Shown: piece after piece, positions 49,997 through 58,758 of the stretch
Numbering within the stretch: the stretch's first letter is position 1
Layout: each line of letters opens with the position of its first letter
Source: Candidatus Methanosuratincola subterraneus
Lineage (GTDB): Archaea; Thermoproteota; Methanomethylicia; Methanomethylicales; Methanomethylicaceae
Reading direction: 5' to 3'
Assembly: GCA_004028775.1 (NCBI GenBank)
Contig: RXGA01000002.1
Location: 1-64,000 of the forward strand
DNA length: 64,000 nt
Notes under the pieces: generated by a model
What the model was told of the DNA's origin: nothing
The model's input: the letters and a program-made list of their open reading frames with translations, nothing else
The model's database searches: none
Program-made: the position numbers and the translations under genes

Positions 49997-51396
49997 TTTC
50001 CGAAGTACTCGTCGATCAGCGGCTTCGGCTGGGGCTTCGTTGCAAGGCTGACGAGCACGGTCGCTGCGAGGCTCACAGGGACCCCTACAAGCGATGGATC
50101 GAACGGCGATGCGGTCAGGCGGAGGTAGAGCGCTACTATAGATCCTGCCATTATCCCAGCCGCGACTCCCGGGGGCGTAGCCCTCCTCCAGAAGAGCGTT
50201 GCAAGAACCGGCACCCCGAGCCCGCTTGCAATCGTGGAGAAGAAAGCCACTATCAGACCCAGGATGTCTGGGTAGAGGATCGCGATCCCGACCGCAAGGA
50301 GCGTCAGTAGCAGGGCGCTCAGCCTGGTCACCTGGAGCATCCGCCTGTCGTCCATATCCGGGAAGGCAACGCCCACTATGTCCTTCGAGAGGCTCGAGGA
50401 GACCCCAATCAGGAAGGAGTCCACGCTCGACATTATGATTGAGAGGAGGGCGGCGATGACGAAGCCGCTGAGGCCCGCGGGCACGACCTCGTTCACCACG
50501 AGAGGAAGGAGCGACTGCGCTGAAGAGAGGCTTGGGAAGACCACTGCGCCCGCAAGACCTATCACTGTGCAGACGGCTGCCCAGAGGAAGAATGTGAGGT
50601 TTGCAAGGACTGCCGACCTAAGCAGCACCTTCCTGTCCTTGGCGACCCACTGCCTCTGCACCAAGTGGTTCTGGAACTGGACCCCAAAGACCATTGAGGT
50701 CAGCCCGCCGGCTATTGCGTAAGCTGAGAGGGATGAGAGGCTCAGGCGATCAGGGGGGAGGGTCGAGGCGATTTTTTCCCAGCCTCCTGCGCTCGCCAGG
50801 GCCAGCGGCAACACAATGAACGCAATCCCGAATGCCGCTATTGCCCACTGTATCATGTCCGTCCTGATGACTGCAACCTGACCGCCTAGCACGGTGTAAA
50901 AGGCAGTTATGGCCGCAGCCACAAGTATCCCGACCCAGAGGTCTATGCCGAAGTATACTTTGAAGATCGTCCCGAGACCCACGAAGTTGTCGGCTATGAA
51001 TCCGGAGATGCCCACCACCGTAACTATTCCCGCGAGCACCCGGACGCCCCTCCCCATCCTCTTGCCTACCATCTCCGGGAGGGTGGTGAACCGGTACTTC
51101 TCGCCAAGGCGCCTTACCCTCGGCATCAGGAGGTATATCATCGCGAACCCGAACCCGAATGCCAACAGCGTCCAAGCCCCAGAAATGCCCAATCGGTACA
51201 CGTTGCCGATGATCCCCATCGCGAAGCCTGCACCTATCGCCGTTGCAGCAAAAGTCGAATATGAAGAGAGGAAGCCCATGCGACCTCCAGCGACCATGTA
51301 TTCGTATGTCGAACTGGACTTCCGGTATATGACTCCTATTAAGAAGACAACGACCATGTAGGCAGCTATGACGGCAAGGTCAGCTGTGCTGATCAT
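49993..51396 (-). CDS. Sodium:solute symporter (SSS) family
   Basis: 467 residues from the ATG at 51396 (the frame opens at 51444). Thirteen or so membrane helices, with SSF features (YMVVVFLIGVIYRKSS, RLGEKYRFTTLPEMVGKR, GFGFAMIYLL). The substrate could be proline, sugar or another organic solute. Coupled by overlap to the alpha/beta hydrolase, so the hydrolase may release the transported product. The last residues are Lys-rich. Confidence 0.82.
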   Translation of the reverse strand: MISTADLAVIAAYMVVVFLIGVIYRKSSSTYEYMVAGGRMGFLSSYSTFAATAIGAGFAMGIIGNVYRLGISGAWTLLAFGFGFAMIYLLMPRVRRLGEKYRFTTLPEMVGKRMGRGVRVLAGIVTVVGISGFIADNFVGLGTIFKVYFGIDLWVGILVAAAITAFYTVLGGQVAVIRTDMIQWAIAAFGIAFIVLPLALASAGGWEKIASTLPPDRLSLSSLSAYAIAGGLTSMVFGVQFQNHLVQRQWVAKDRKVLLRSAVLANLTFFLWAAVCTVIGLAGAVVFPSLSSAQSLLPLVVNEVVPAGLSGFVIAALLSIIMSSVDSFLIGVSSSLSKDIVGVAFPDMDDRRMLQVTRLSALLLTLLAVGIAILYPDILGLIVAFFSTIASGLGVPVLATLFWRRATPPGVAAGIMAGSIVALYLRLTASPFDPSLVGVPVSLAATVLVSLATKPQPKPLIDEYFGK

Positions 51397-51472
51397 GATT
51401 GTATATGCGCAAAGATGGCTAATAAAATTTGCCAAGAAATTCATAAAATATTATTGCTTTGAACCCAATTCG

Positions 51473-51516
51473 CTTTTCAATCAGCAGGGATCGAATTGCA
51501 GCCCGTGATTGAAAAG
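51473..51516. repeat. Perfect 11-base inverted repeat between the symporter and polB
   Basis: CTTTTCAATCA (51473-51483) and TGATTGAAAAG (51506-51516) are exact complements with a 22-base loop. It lies upstream of the symporter start and downstream of polB, both on the minus strand. It may be an operator of the symporter gene or the end of the polB message. A second, bulged hairpin (CCCCT, CAAA/TTTG, AGGGG) lies at about 51595-51626. Confidence 0.4.
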
Positions 51517-51646
51517 ACAGCTAATCAAGCACATGAGGCGCCCCAACGACCATGGATATAAGCCGTCTAGAGGGATCCCCATTCTGCCCGAAAACCCCTC
51601 GATTCCAAACCATTATGATTTGAGGGGGGAAATGGCTAGTTTGGGG

Positions 51647-53815
51647 CTAACCCATCCACTGCACCAGGCTTGCCTGCTGCCTGTCAGCGACCTCACCGGC
51701 GCCGATGCTCTCGAATACAACCCTGGCAGCCTCGGTCAAGAGCCTTCCATAATATGCCCTGTCGAAGTTGCCGCTGAAGAGATCCGGGATCCTTACCCTG
51801 CACAAGGGGTTCTGGTGGGAGGCGCTGGATCGGACGAACTCGACCTCTTCGCCTGGAGAGGCACCCTTCCCGAGGGCGAGAAGCTGGAGGGCCGCAGAGC
51901 GCTCAGCTGTGCTCACCTTGTAGGATCCTGGATCCTTCCCCAGGCGCCTCCTGACCACAAGACCTTCCTTGCAGGGCATGCCAGCGCTGATCTCCCTGAG
52001 GGCTCTCCTGAGAAGGACCCTCCCCCGACAGACGCCCAAGGAGAGGACTTCCTCAGAGTCCCTGCAGGAGAAGACCTCCCTTATCAGCCCCTCCTGGAAC
52101 CTCCTAACCACCCCCGGCATGTCCCCCCTCCGCATCTCTATGCCCCGCGCCACGACCTCGCCATCGTAGGTCACGCCGAAGTACCGCTTCAGCGCTGAAG
52201 AGGACGGGTCTCGCCTGAGCCTCGGGAATGCCAAGAACTTGAAGTGGCGGTCGATCGAAATGGAAAGCCCGGTCTCTGACCCAATGGTGCCAGCTAGGTC
52301 CGCGTATTCGGAAATGGACGCGCCTCGCCTGGTAACGAAGATCGAGTCGACATCGGCATAGATAACGCGGAATCCCTTTGCGTCGGCGATCCTCTTGGCA
52401 GCCACCATCGCCTCCCTGGATCTCCGGTTGATCTCCTCGAAGACAACAGGGTTCCCGAAGCGGTTCCTGCAGCACCCCGAGACCCCGTATATAGTGACGA
52501 GTATCATCTTGATCGCGCTTATCCGCTCCTCGCAGAACCTCCGCTCGTCCGTTCCTTCTGCAAGGGTCCTGCGGAGGCGCTTCAGCGCGAGCCGCCTCCT
52601 GAGCCACTCTTCGATCACGGACCCGAGGATCGGCTTGCCCCTGCCGTCGCCGGCGCAGGGGGCCCCTGCATCGCCGGTGCTGCCCCCGCTCCCGTATGGG
52701 CTCTCGTAGCTGATCCCGTCCCTCAGGATCAGGCTGGGGTATTGGGAGTCGAAGTCTAGGGCGGCAACGTTCTCGTAGAGCATTCCCGGTACGGGGGTGA
52801 AGGTGATCCCGCCCCGGTCCCTTGCAGCGAGCTCGCCCAGCGGCCTTGCGCACTCCCTGTAGTCCTCCTCAGGCACCGCATGCCCCTTGCTGATCAGCTC
52901 GAACGATGTCCTGGAGTCGATCGCCCTATTGCTGAGCCACCTCGTCGCCTGCCCCATCGTGGCGAATGCGAACCTGGATCGCTCAACTAGGCCGGCAATG
53001 CCCCACCTGTCGGCGCTGAACCCGTAGAAGACTGAGCCTAGGAAGACCCTGCCCGCTGCAGACCCTTGGAGGCGCTTGTAAGGATCGCCGCACCTCCCCA
53101 GCCTGAGCGGCACCCCTTCCTCCTTTGAAAGCCACTGTATCGAAGGGTAAAACCGCCTGTCCAGATCGGGGATCAGGACGAGGTCAGGATCCTCGGAGGC
53201 GAGATGGTCAAAAAATGATTCCAGGACGTGCGCCTCGCCTCCGGATGCTTCGTACCCGCAGGAAGTGCATCGGACCGACCTCAATTCCCACCGACCGCCA
53301 CGCCTCTCCATCCTGGGGGCGAAAGCAGCCAGGCTGAAGGGCGGAGGCGCCAGCCCCTCCTCGTCATCCAGCTTCCTGACTGCCAGAAGCCGGTCCCCGT
53401 CGAAGTCAGCCTCGACCCTAGAAGTTGGCTCTGCCCTGAGCCTCGTGAAGAGGTAGCGCTGCACGTGGCTGAGGGGAAGGTTGTAGACGGCTTCGACCCC
53501 AGGGATCCGCTTTGCCGCAAAGGCCAGCCTCCGGAGGTGCAGACCCCAAGTCTCTACCTTCAACATCTGCCTGGCGCGATCGCCAAAAGACGGGATTAGC
53601 TCCTCAGCGCAGACCCTCCTGACCTCGGGGCACTCGGAGATCTGGTAAGCGATCCCTTCCTCGCATCCCGGGCTGCAGAGAACATGGAAGAACGGGGCGT
53701 ACTGATCCCTCAAGCGCAGGGCCCGCCCGCCCTCGGTCTTTATCCAGACGACCGCCTCTGTTCCATTGACGTATGCGTCCAATATCCAACCGCGTTCGCG
53801 CCCCAAACACACCAC
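51647..53815 (-). CDS. Divergent family B DNA polymerase (PolB2/Dpo2-like?)
   Basis: 722 residues. The polymerase motifs are kept: motif A ALDFDSQYPSLI, motif B KMILVTIYG (the usual Asn-Ser are Val-Thr), and motif C YADVDSIF with the catalytic Asps. The exonuclease motifs I, II and III are not visible in the N-terminal part. There is a CTSCGYEAS pair near residue 200 where other PolBs have the exonuclease. It may be a lesion-bypass or repair polymerase like the crenarchaeal Dpo2, not the replicase. The GTG at 53815 is uncertain. Element at 53910-54003 is shared with the RadA-like gene. Confidence 0.75.
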   Translation of the reverse strand: MVCLGRERGWILDAYVNGTEAVVWIKTEGGRALRLRDQYAPFFHVLCSPGCEEGIAYQISECPEVRRVCAEELIPSFGDRARQMLKVETWGLHLRRLAFAAKRIPGVEAVYNLPLSHVQRYLFTRLRAEPTSRVEADFDGDRLLAVRKLDDEEGLAPPPFSLAAFAPRMERRGGRWELRSVRCTSCGYEASGGEAHVLESFFDHLASEDPDLVLIPDLDRRFYPSIQWLSKEEGVPLRLGRCGDPYKRLQGSAAGRVFLGSVFYGFSADRWGIAGLVERSRFAFATMGQATRWLSNRAIDSRTSFELISKGHAVPEEDYRECARPLGELAARDRGGITFTPVPGMLYENVAALDFDSQYPSLILRDGISYESPYGSGGSTGDAGAPCAGDGRGKPILGSVIEEWLRRRLALKRLRRTLAEGTDERRFCEERISAIKMILVTIYGVSGCCRNRFGNPVVFEEINRRSREAMVAAKRIADAKGFRVIYADVDSIFVTRRGASISEYADLAGTIGSETGLSISIDRHFKFLAFPRLRRDPSSSALKRYFGVTYDGEVVARGIEMRRGDMPGVVRRFQEGLIREVFSCRDSEEVLSLGVCRGRVLLRRALREISAGMPCKEGLVVRRRLGKDPGSYKVSTAERSAALQLLALGKGASPGEEVEFVRSSASHQNPLCRVRIPDLFSGNFDRAYYGRLLTEAARVVFESIGAGEVADRQQASLVQWMG

Positions 53816-54260
53816 GCCCCCTTGAGCCCCAGCGACCCGTCGGACAGTGCTCGGATGCCGCAGCTCCCATTACAGCGGTTGCCACATTCTTAACTGCTCG
53901 TGATCATTCTGTCACTTTCGCCAAAAATTCTTGGCACTACCATGGAATCAACATTGCACCGGCAAGCCTGGGGCAGGAAACATTTTCGCCCAACAGACTC
54001 TCCAAGGAAAAGTTTGTTTATGAAGATACCTTGATCAACTGGAGTTTTTATTTGCATGCCATGCTTCATTGGTTTTTTGGGATTAGGGAAGCGATCAGGC
54101 AGTACAATCTTGAACGCGCCCGGGATGCGCAGGATTGAAAAAAGATAGGCTGATGAATGCGCCGCATCGAATCATCTCTTTGCGTCAGACGGAAAAAAGC
54201 GTGGTTTGGTTGCACCATTCAGAAAAAAGAAAAATGCAATTGGTTATTTTTGATTGGCGG
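53816..54260. other. polB upstream region, no clear gene
   Basis: A 445-base gap. It holds the element described at 53910-54003. An open frame from 53773 to 54138 on the plus strand has a helical end (MLHWFFGIREAIRQYNLERA) but starts inside polB, has no good ribosome site and crosses the shared element, so I do not call it. The 54140-54260 part is A-rich with no feature seen. Confidence 0.5.
53910..54003. promoter_or_regulatory. Shared upstream element, polB copy
   Basis: Parts, on the plus strand: TGTCACTTTCGCC (53910-53922), TACCATGG (53938-53945), ATTTTCGCC (53982-53990) and CTCC (about 54000). The same parts in the same order lie 23 bases upstream of the RadA-like gene's ORF (56196-56290). 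The two TTTCGC hits are 68-70 bases apart in both. No good TATA box is seen near either gene, so this may include the promoter. Confidence 0.5.
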
Positions 54261-54914
54261 TCATCCCGTCGAGGGTGCGGGAGGGGCGACCGCTGCGGTT
54301 GCGGCTGCGGGGGCTTCTGGCTGTGCCCTTATTTGGAAGAAGGCAATCGCGATCAGGAGTATGGAGATCCAGATTAGAAGGAACCCTATGAGTATGATGG
54401 TAAGGAAAGTTCCAATGAAAAATATCAGCCCTGCTGTCGAGAAGAGCCTGATGCCTGTTTTCTCCGATAGGGCCTTGAACGACCGCCTGGTGAAGAAGCC
54501 GCCTAAGATTGCGGTTATATAAAGTATCACGAGTACAACAAGGATCCCGCCCAATAGGGATAATATTGTGCCCGTTTCCAGGTTAGAGGTGTCTGGCGTC
54601 ATCCCCTGGAGGGCGGTCCAGTCGCCATTCCATCCTGGGAAGATTTCATAAAGAAGTTGGGTCAAGACGGACAAAACAGAAAATAAGGCTACCGCAACTG
54701 CAACTGCCGCGCCAATTATTCCTGCAATTATACCGTATAGGAAATTGTTGAAGATCCTCCTGTCCCCGTATATACTGGCGAAGCCGTACAGCGCGACCAG
54801 AATCAGTATCAGGCCGACAAGCGAAATTACACCCATGTAACGGAACGGGATTACCCCGATGAATAGCAATATCGCACCAACGCCGCCTAGGATCTTGTTC
54901 GATTCGATCGACAT
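54261..54914 (-). CDS. DUF996 membrane protein
   Basis: 217 residues with about six hydrophobic segments and the DUF996 start (SNKILGGVGAILLFIG). The tail is Pro/Ala-rich (QPEAPAAATAAVAPPAPS) and probably disordered. No function is known for the family. The GAGG just before the ATG at 54914 is a good ribosome site. Confidence 0.8.
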   Translation of the reverse strand: MSIESNKILGGVGAILLFIGVIPFRYMGVISLVGLILILVALYGFASIYGDRRIFNNFLYGIIAGIIGAAVAVAVALFSVLSVLTQLLYEIFPGWNGDWTALQGMTPDTSNLETGTILSLLGGILVVLVILYITAILGGFFTRRSFKALSEKTGIRLFSTAGLIFFIGTFLTIILIGFLLIWISILLIAIAFFQIRAQPEAPAAATAAVAPPAPSTG

Positions 54915-55046
54915 CTTTTTTCCTCAATATCATTAGAACACGGATCTTTATTTACCCGTTGGGATCCCGCATGGATGGCTGGAAAAAGCAGGGCGTTTGG
55001 CCAGCAGTTCCAGGATCAGGAGTCGCCCCCTCCCTTCTTTGGGGCA

Positions 55047-55060
55047 GCGACGGGCGTCGC
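55047..55060. terminator. Hairpin downstream of the RadA-like gene
   Basis: GCGACG and CGTCGC flank a 2-base centre (GCGACGGGCGTCGC), 16 bases after the stop at 55076 on the minus strand. On the plus strand a T run (ATTTTTC) follows. It may end one or other message. Confidence 0.3.
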
Positions 55061-55075
55061 ATTTTTCAGGCAACG

Positions 55076-56119
55076 CTAATGGCCAGGCGTCCGATACTCT
55101 AGTGCAGCAACCTTGGCCTCCAATGCTTTTATCCTGGCCTCCTTCTCAGCGAGCTCGCGCTTCAGAGCCTCTATCTCGCCCCTGTTGTGCGCGTTCGCGG
55201 TCAGGTTCATTACATCCAGGGCGATTGGGATCCCGGAGGCTGCCATCGCAGCATACTCCCTGTCCCATGCATCCCGAACCAGCAGTTCAAACCCAGACCT
55301 GTTCTCCTGGCATCTCATAAGCGGCAGGTATGCGCCCCTCAGCGACCCCAAAAGATCCTGGTACGACTGCCTGAATGGCGGGGTTATCCTCCCCATAAGA
55401 TCACCTCCATGCCAATTTTCTGGAAAGGCTATCAGGGCAGATGCGGGCGTTGCCCGGTCGGGGTGCCGCAGGAGCGTCGCGCGGACGCCCCCCTTGACGC
55501 TGCGGAAGTCAACGGCCACCTGTGACAGATCCAAGACCAGGCTGGAGCAGAGCCTGCGGTCTCGGGAGGTGAAGACGGCTGCGGCACCGGTCTCCGAGGC
55601 CAATCTCCACAAGGAGGAGGCGACCAGGTCCATCTCAAAGGAGCCCTCACCCGCCTCGCCCCGGAAAGCCGATATGTCATGGGCTGCGATCAGGGCTGCT
55701 CTCCCGGATTCCCTTACTGCCCTCTCAAGCGCCCCTGCCGCCCAGGGCTGCCTCTCCCTGCTGTATGCTGCGGTGAAGATGATCCTCTCTAGCACTGCAG
55801 TATAGTCGAGACCATTCTGCTTCGCGATCAGGGCTATCCTGCCTGGCGAGATCTCGCTCCTGGTGCCATAGTAGTCGGTGTTGTTCATGTAGGCGACCTC
55901 CCCCCTGGAGCACCCCGCGACCAGGATGTTGTGCAAGAGCGCATCCAAGAACGCAGGGGCGCCCGAGAAAAGGTAGGTGACGCCGCCGCAGATCCCTCCC
56001 ATTAGCGAGTCCAAGGCAGGGCAGCCGGTCATCAGGGGTGCGCCCCGCGGCTGGATCGAGGAGGCCCTGACAAAGCCCGCGCCTCGCAAAGCCGCATCAG
56101 CGTAAGCTTCAGAAGGCAT
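55076..56119 (-). CDS. RadA/RecA-like protein with degenerate Walker A
   Basis: 347 residues from the ATG at 56119 (GGGGGCGGT upstream; the frame opens at 56173). The layout follows RadA/KaiC: LMTGCPALDSLMGGICGGVTYLFSG, but where RadA has GxxGxGKT it has SGAPAFLD, with no Lys. Later ALIAAHDIS and VFTSRDRRL match the Walker B and loop regions. The C-terminal 35 residues form a coiled coil (EIEALKRELAEKEARIKALEAK). It probably does not hydrolyse ATP; it could bind RadA or the polymerase as an accessory. It shares its upstream element with polB. Confidence 0.65.
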   Translation of the reverse strand: MPSEAYADAALRGAGFVRASSIQPRGAPLMTGCPALDSLMGGICGGVTYLFSGAPAFLDALLHNILVAGCSRGEVAYMNNTDYYGTRSEISPGRIALIAKQNGLDYTAVLERIIFTAAYSRERQPWAAGALERAVRESGRAALIAAHDISAFRGEAGEGSFEMDLVASSLWRLASETGAAAVFTSRDRRLCSSLVLDLSQVAVDFRSVKGGVRATLLRHPDRATPASALIAFPENWHGGDLMGRITPPFRQSYQDLLGSLRGAYLPLMRCQENRSGFELLVRDAWDREYAAMAASGIPIALDVMNLTANAHNRGEIEALKRELAEKEARIKALEAKVAALEYRTPGH

Positions 56120-56195
56120 CCCCTGACCGCCCCCTGCACCCCAGCATGCCCTAGCATTGATCCCCAAAGGCAACGCACCGACCAGATTATGGTAT

Positions 56196-56290
56196 TGTCA
56201 CTTTCGCCTAGAAATGCCATTCCAATAACATCAAATTACCATGGCAGGACGGGTGCCGCGCAACAGGATAATTTCGCTGAAGAGTCTCTC
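56196..56290. promoter_or_regulatory. Shared upstream element, RadA-like gene copy
   Basis: Parts: TGTCACTTTCGCC (56196-56208), TACCATGG (56237-56244), AATTTCGCT (56270-56278) and CTCC near 56291. It begins 77 bases ahead of the ATG at 56119. The first 13 bases are identical to the polB copy. Beyond it, TCCCGA is repeated three times near 56305-56323. Confidence 0.5.
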
Positions 56291-56404
56291 TCCGGGTTTG
56301 CCTTTTTCCCGATCCCGATCCCGATCGGGCACAAGCCAAAGGCTCGGGTCGCCTCAGCGCAGCATGGGTTGTCGTTGGAAAATGAAAAGAAGATAAAAAG
56401 AAGG

Positions 56405-56791
56405 CTAGTGCAGAAGTTCGAGGTTGTTGTCCAGCTTATTCTCCGCGAGGAGGGAAATGGCTTCGTCGATGTCCTCAACTTTAGTTACGTACACCTCGAC
56501 CCCGCTCAGCATCAGGGACTGGTAAGCACCCATGCCCATCCCCCCTGAGACGACTATTTCGCAGCCGTCAGCCTGCTGGATCATGGATTTGTGCCTCTCC
56601 TCGCTCCCCAAGTGGACGCCCTCATGGGCTTCATCACCGTGATGGCCGCGGTTGGCGCAGCCGCCCTTCGGGACCAGCCGCTTGCTGACCACATTCTTGC
56701 CGTCCAGCTCAACCAAGAGGTAGTACGGCGCCCTCCCAAAGTGCCTGCAGATAGTCTTGCCGTCCTCCGTAACAAAAGCAACCTTCATCAT
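56405..56791 (-). CDS. NifX/NifB-type dinitrogenase cofactor-like protein
   Basis: 128 residues from the ATG at 56791 (AAGGTG upstream). KVAFVTEDGKTICRHFGRAPYYLL and IVVSGGMGMGAYQSL match the NifB/NifX/VnfY-like small domain. The His-rich GCANRGHHGDEAHEGVH loop may bind metal or cofactor. No nitrogenase genes are in the window; such stand-alone proteins are common in archaea with unknown roles, for example in Fe-S cluster carriage. Confidence 0.8.
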   Translation of the reverse strand: MMKVAFVTEDGKTICRHFGRAPYYLLVELDGKNVVSKRLVPKGGCANRGHHGDEAHEGVHLGSEERHKSMIQQADGCEIVVSGGMGMGAYQSLMLSGVEVYVTKVEDIDEAISLLAENKLDNNLELLH

Positions 56792-57013
56792 GAACACCTT
56801 TTTGAGATATATCACACTATGCAGTGGTATTTAAATTTTGTGATAAGTCACTATTTTGGCACTCCCCTCATTGCTGGAAAAAACACAACCACCGAGGGCG
56901 AAAATTGAGCACCCAAATGGCTTCGAGAAAGGGGAATAATTAGCAGCCCATTTAAGCGGCTCCTAAGCGCCATGGGGCGCTTGCAAGCACCGGCCCATTG
57001 CAAAGCGAGACTG

Positions 57014-57565
57014 TTACCGCCTCCTCAGGAACGCCGCCAGCAACCCAATAACAAGGGCTGCGACTGTGACCACAAATACTGGTTCAGGGAGGGGACTGGC
57101 CGCTCCAGGATGGTCTGCAATCGCCTTGGGGAGATACAGCACAAATGAGCGGGGATCGAACTCGTTTGGATAGTCCTTTATTTCAGCGTAGCCGCCGTCG
57201 ATGAGGGCCTTGTTGACATTGAGATAGTGGGTAGAGTTGTAGTCGACGTAGACCACGCAGACAAGCCTGCCGTATTTGTCGGTCCTGTTCATGTCGTCTA
57301 TGTCCAAGTAGACTGTCTTCTGCCTGACCAGCGAGGAGAGGTAGTCCCTAGCCTCTATGGAGCCTTTCTCACCCATCTCTGGCGCATTGATGTCTGCAAG
57401 CCGGACTTTATCTCCCGTTGCAAGGGTGAAAGTGTCCCCGTCGTAAACCGAAACAACGGTGAAGACCATGTCGATCTCCGAGCACGCTACTGAATGGAAG
57501 CACTGCGCAGTAAAGGAGAGAAGGATAGCGGCGAGCAGCATTGCCGTCTTCGCCAGAGTCTCCAA
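57014..57565 (-). CDS. Secreted thermonuclease-like (SNase) protein
   Basis: 183 residues. Signal peptide (residues ~7-30), then SNase domain: YDGDTFTL, VRLADINAPE and DKYGRLVCVVYV cover the metal-binding and catalytic Arg/Glu/Arg segments. A C-terminal helix (VFVVTVAALVIGLLAAFLRRR) anchors it to the membrane with the enzyme outside. It may degrade extracellular DNA or RNA. The 220 bases upstream (57566-57785) hold a 7-base hairpin GGCAATG/CATTGCC (57641-57662) and nothing else I can call. Confidence 0.85.
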   Translation of the reverse strand: METLAKTAMLLAAILLSFTAQCFHSVACSEIDMVFTVVSVYDGDTFTLATGDKVRLADINAPEMGEKGSIEARDYLSSLVRQKTVYLDIDDMNRTDKYGRLVCVVYVDYNSTHYLNVNKALIDGGYAEIKDYPNEFDPRSFVLYLPKAIADHPGAASPLPEPVFVVTVAALVIGLLAAFLRRR

Positions 57566-57785
57566 TAGATCACCATCCCCTCAAATCATATACCCACAGG
57601 GATAAAACATTTGACCTGCCTGAACGGGCTGGTCTGAGTTGGCAATGCGAGAAATCATTGCCACGTCTAAGGACGGGTTGACCGCTTGATCTTGGGGATT
57701 CCGTGATGCAGAGGACCCAAAGCCCAGCTTCCTCAAAGTCTTCCGCGTTTCTGTGGTCGAGCCTCGGATCGGTGAGAAGAATTGT

Positions 57786-58667
57786 TCAGCTCACCAAAAG
57801 GATGCCGATCGCTATCAGCACCCCGCCGAACACGCCTACAGGCAGCAGCGTCTCTCCGAGGAACAGGAAAGAGACCCCTATCGCGATCACTATCTCAAAA
57901 AGCATGACCATCCCGCTGTTGACCACCGTAAGCTTCTGGAGGGCCTTGTAGAAGAGGAAGAAGGCGACTATTGTGCAGAGCAGGGCCACGTAGACCATCG
58001 CCGAGATAGAGAGCGGGTTAAGTTCGAACTTGAAGGATGAGAAGGGAAGGAACGGCAGCAGCGCGACTGTCGAGGTCAAGATCATCGACTCGGTCACCTC
58101 CATTGGCGTGAGCCCCTCCTGCGTCGCCGCCTTCTTGTTGTATATCATCGAGTACGCCCAGATGATGCCTCCGGCGAAGATAATAGCATCGCCTATTGCG
58201 GATCCGCTGCTCAGGACTGAGAGGTCTCCCCCTGTCGTGGTCAGGAATACCCCCAGGAGACCGACCAGTATCCCAAGCTTTCCCCTGGTGTTGAGCCTCT
58301 CCCCCAGCAGGAGGGAGCTGAATATCGCCATGAAGACGACATTCACATTCACGAGCAGCGAGGCCTTTGAAGCGGTAGTGAAACTCATCCCATAGGTCTC
58401 CATTGCGAAGCCTACCCCGTTCGTGATCCCGAGTATCCACAGCACCCGCCCCCTTAGAAGCCTGCGCACAGGTCTCCTCGTGAAAAGCAAGTAGGCGATC
58501 ACCAGCAGCGATGCCAGAATGAACCGTACGCAAACGAAGAGGAGAGGGTCGACATCGTAAAGGGCGACCTTGATCATCGGGAACGAGATGCCCCAGATCA
58601 GCGTCGAGATGAAGAGGCTCGCGATGGCCTTCTGCTTTTCATTGAGGGGGCTCGGCAAATGGGGCAC
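57786..58667 (-). CDS. EamA/DMT-family exporter
   Basis: 293 residues from the GTG at 58667. Ten hydrophobic helices in two EamA halves, with the first-helix pattern LFISTLIWGISFPMIK and the final-half GMVMLFEIVIAIGVSF. Probably exports an amino acid or metabolite. The frame opens at 58724, but the minus-strand TTTTTTAA near 58695-58705 fits a leaderless start at 58667. Confidence 0.82.
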   Translation of the reverse strand: MPHLPSPLNEKQKAIASLFISTLIWGISFPMIKVALYDVDPLLFVCVRFILASLLVIAYLLFTRRPVRRLLRGRVLWILGITNGVGFAMETYGMSFTTASKASLLVNVNVVFMAIFSSLLLGERLNTRGKLGILVGLLGVFLTTTGGDLSVLSSGSAIGDAIIFAGGIIWAYSMIYNKKAATQEGLTPMEVTESMILTSTVALLPFLPFSSFKFELNPLSISAMVYVALLCTIVAFFLFYKALQKLTVVNSGMVMLFEIVIAIGVSFLFLGETLLPVGVFGGVLIAIGILLVS

Positions 58668-58758
58668 CTTTTTGGATTTTGAGCCAGGAACCACCTTAAA
58701 AAACTTCGGTGTGCAAACCCCCAAATAGCCGACTTTTTACGCCGGGTATTATGAATGA

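Noticed and set aside
53773-54138. 121-residue plus-strand ORF upstream of polB
   Set aside because: It overlaps the polB start, crosses the shared regulatory element, has no good ribosome site or family resemblance; only its last ~40 residues look helical.
56305-56331. Triple TCCCGA repeat and CCCGATCGGG palindrome
   Set aside because: Short and simple, in a gap between minus-strand genes; no promoter or gene relation is visible.
56897-56905. GGCGAAAAT as another copy of the polB/RadA element
   Set aside because: A 9-base match is expected by chance in a window of this size, and the rest of the element is not in order.
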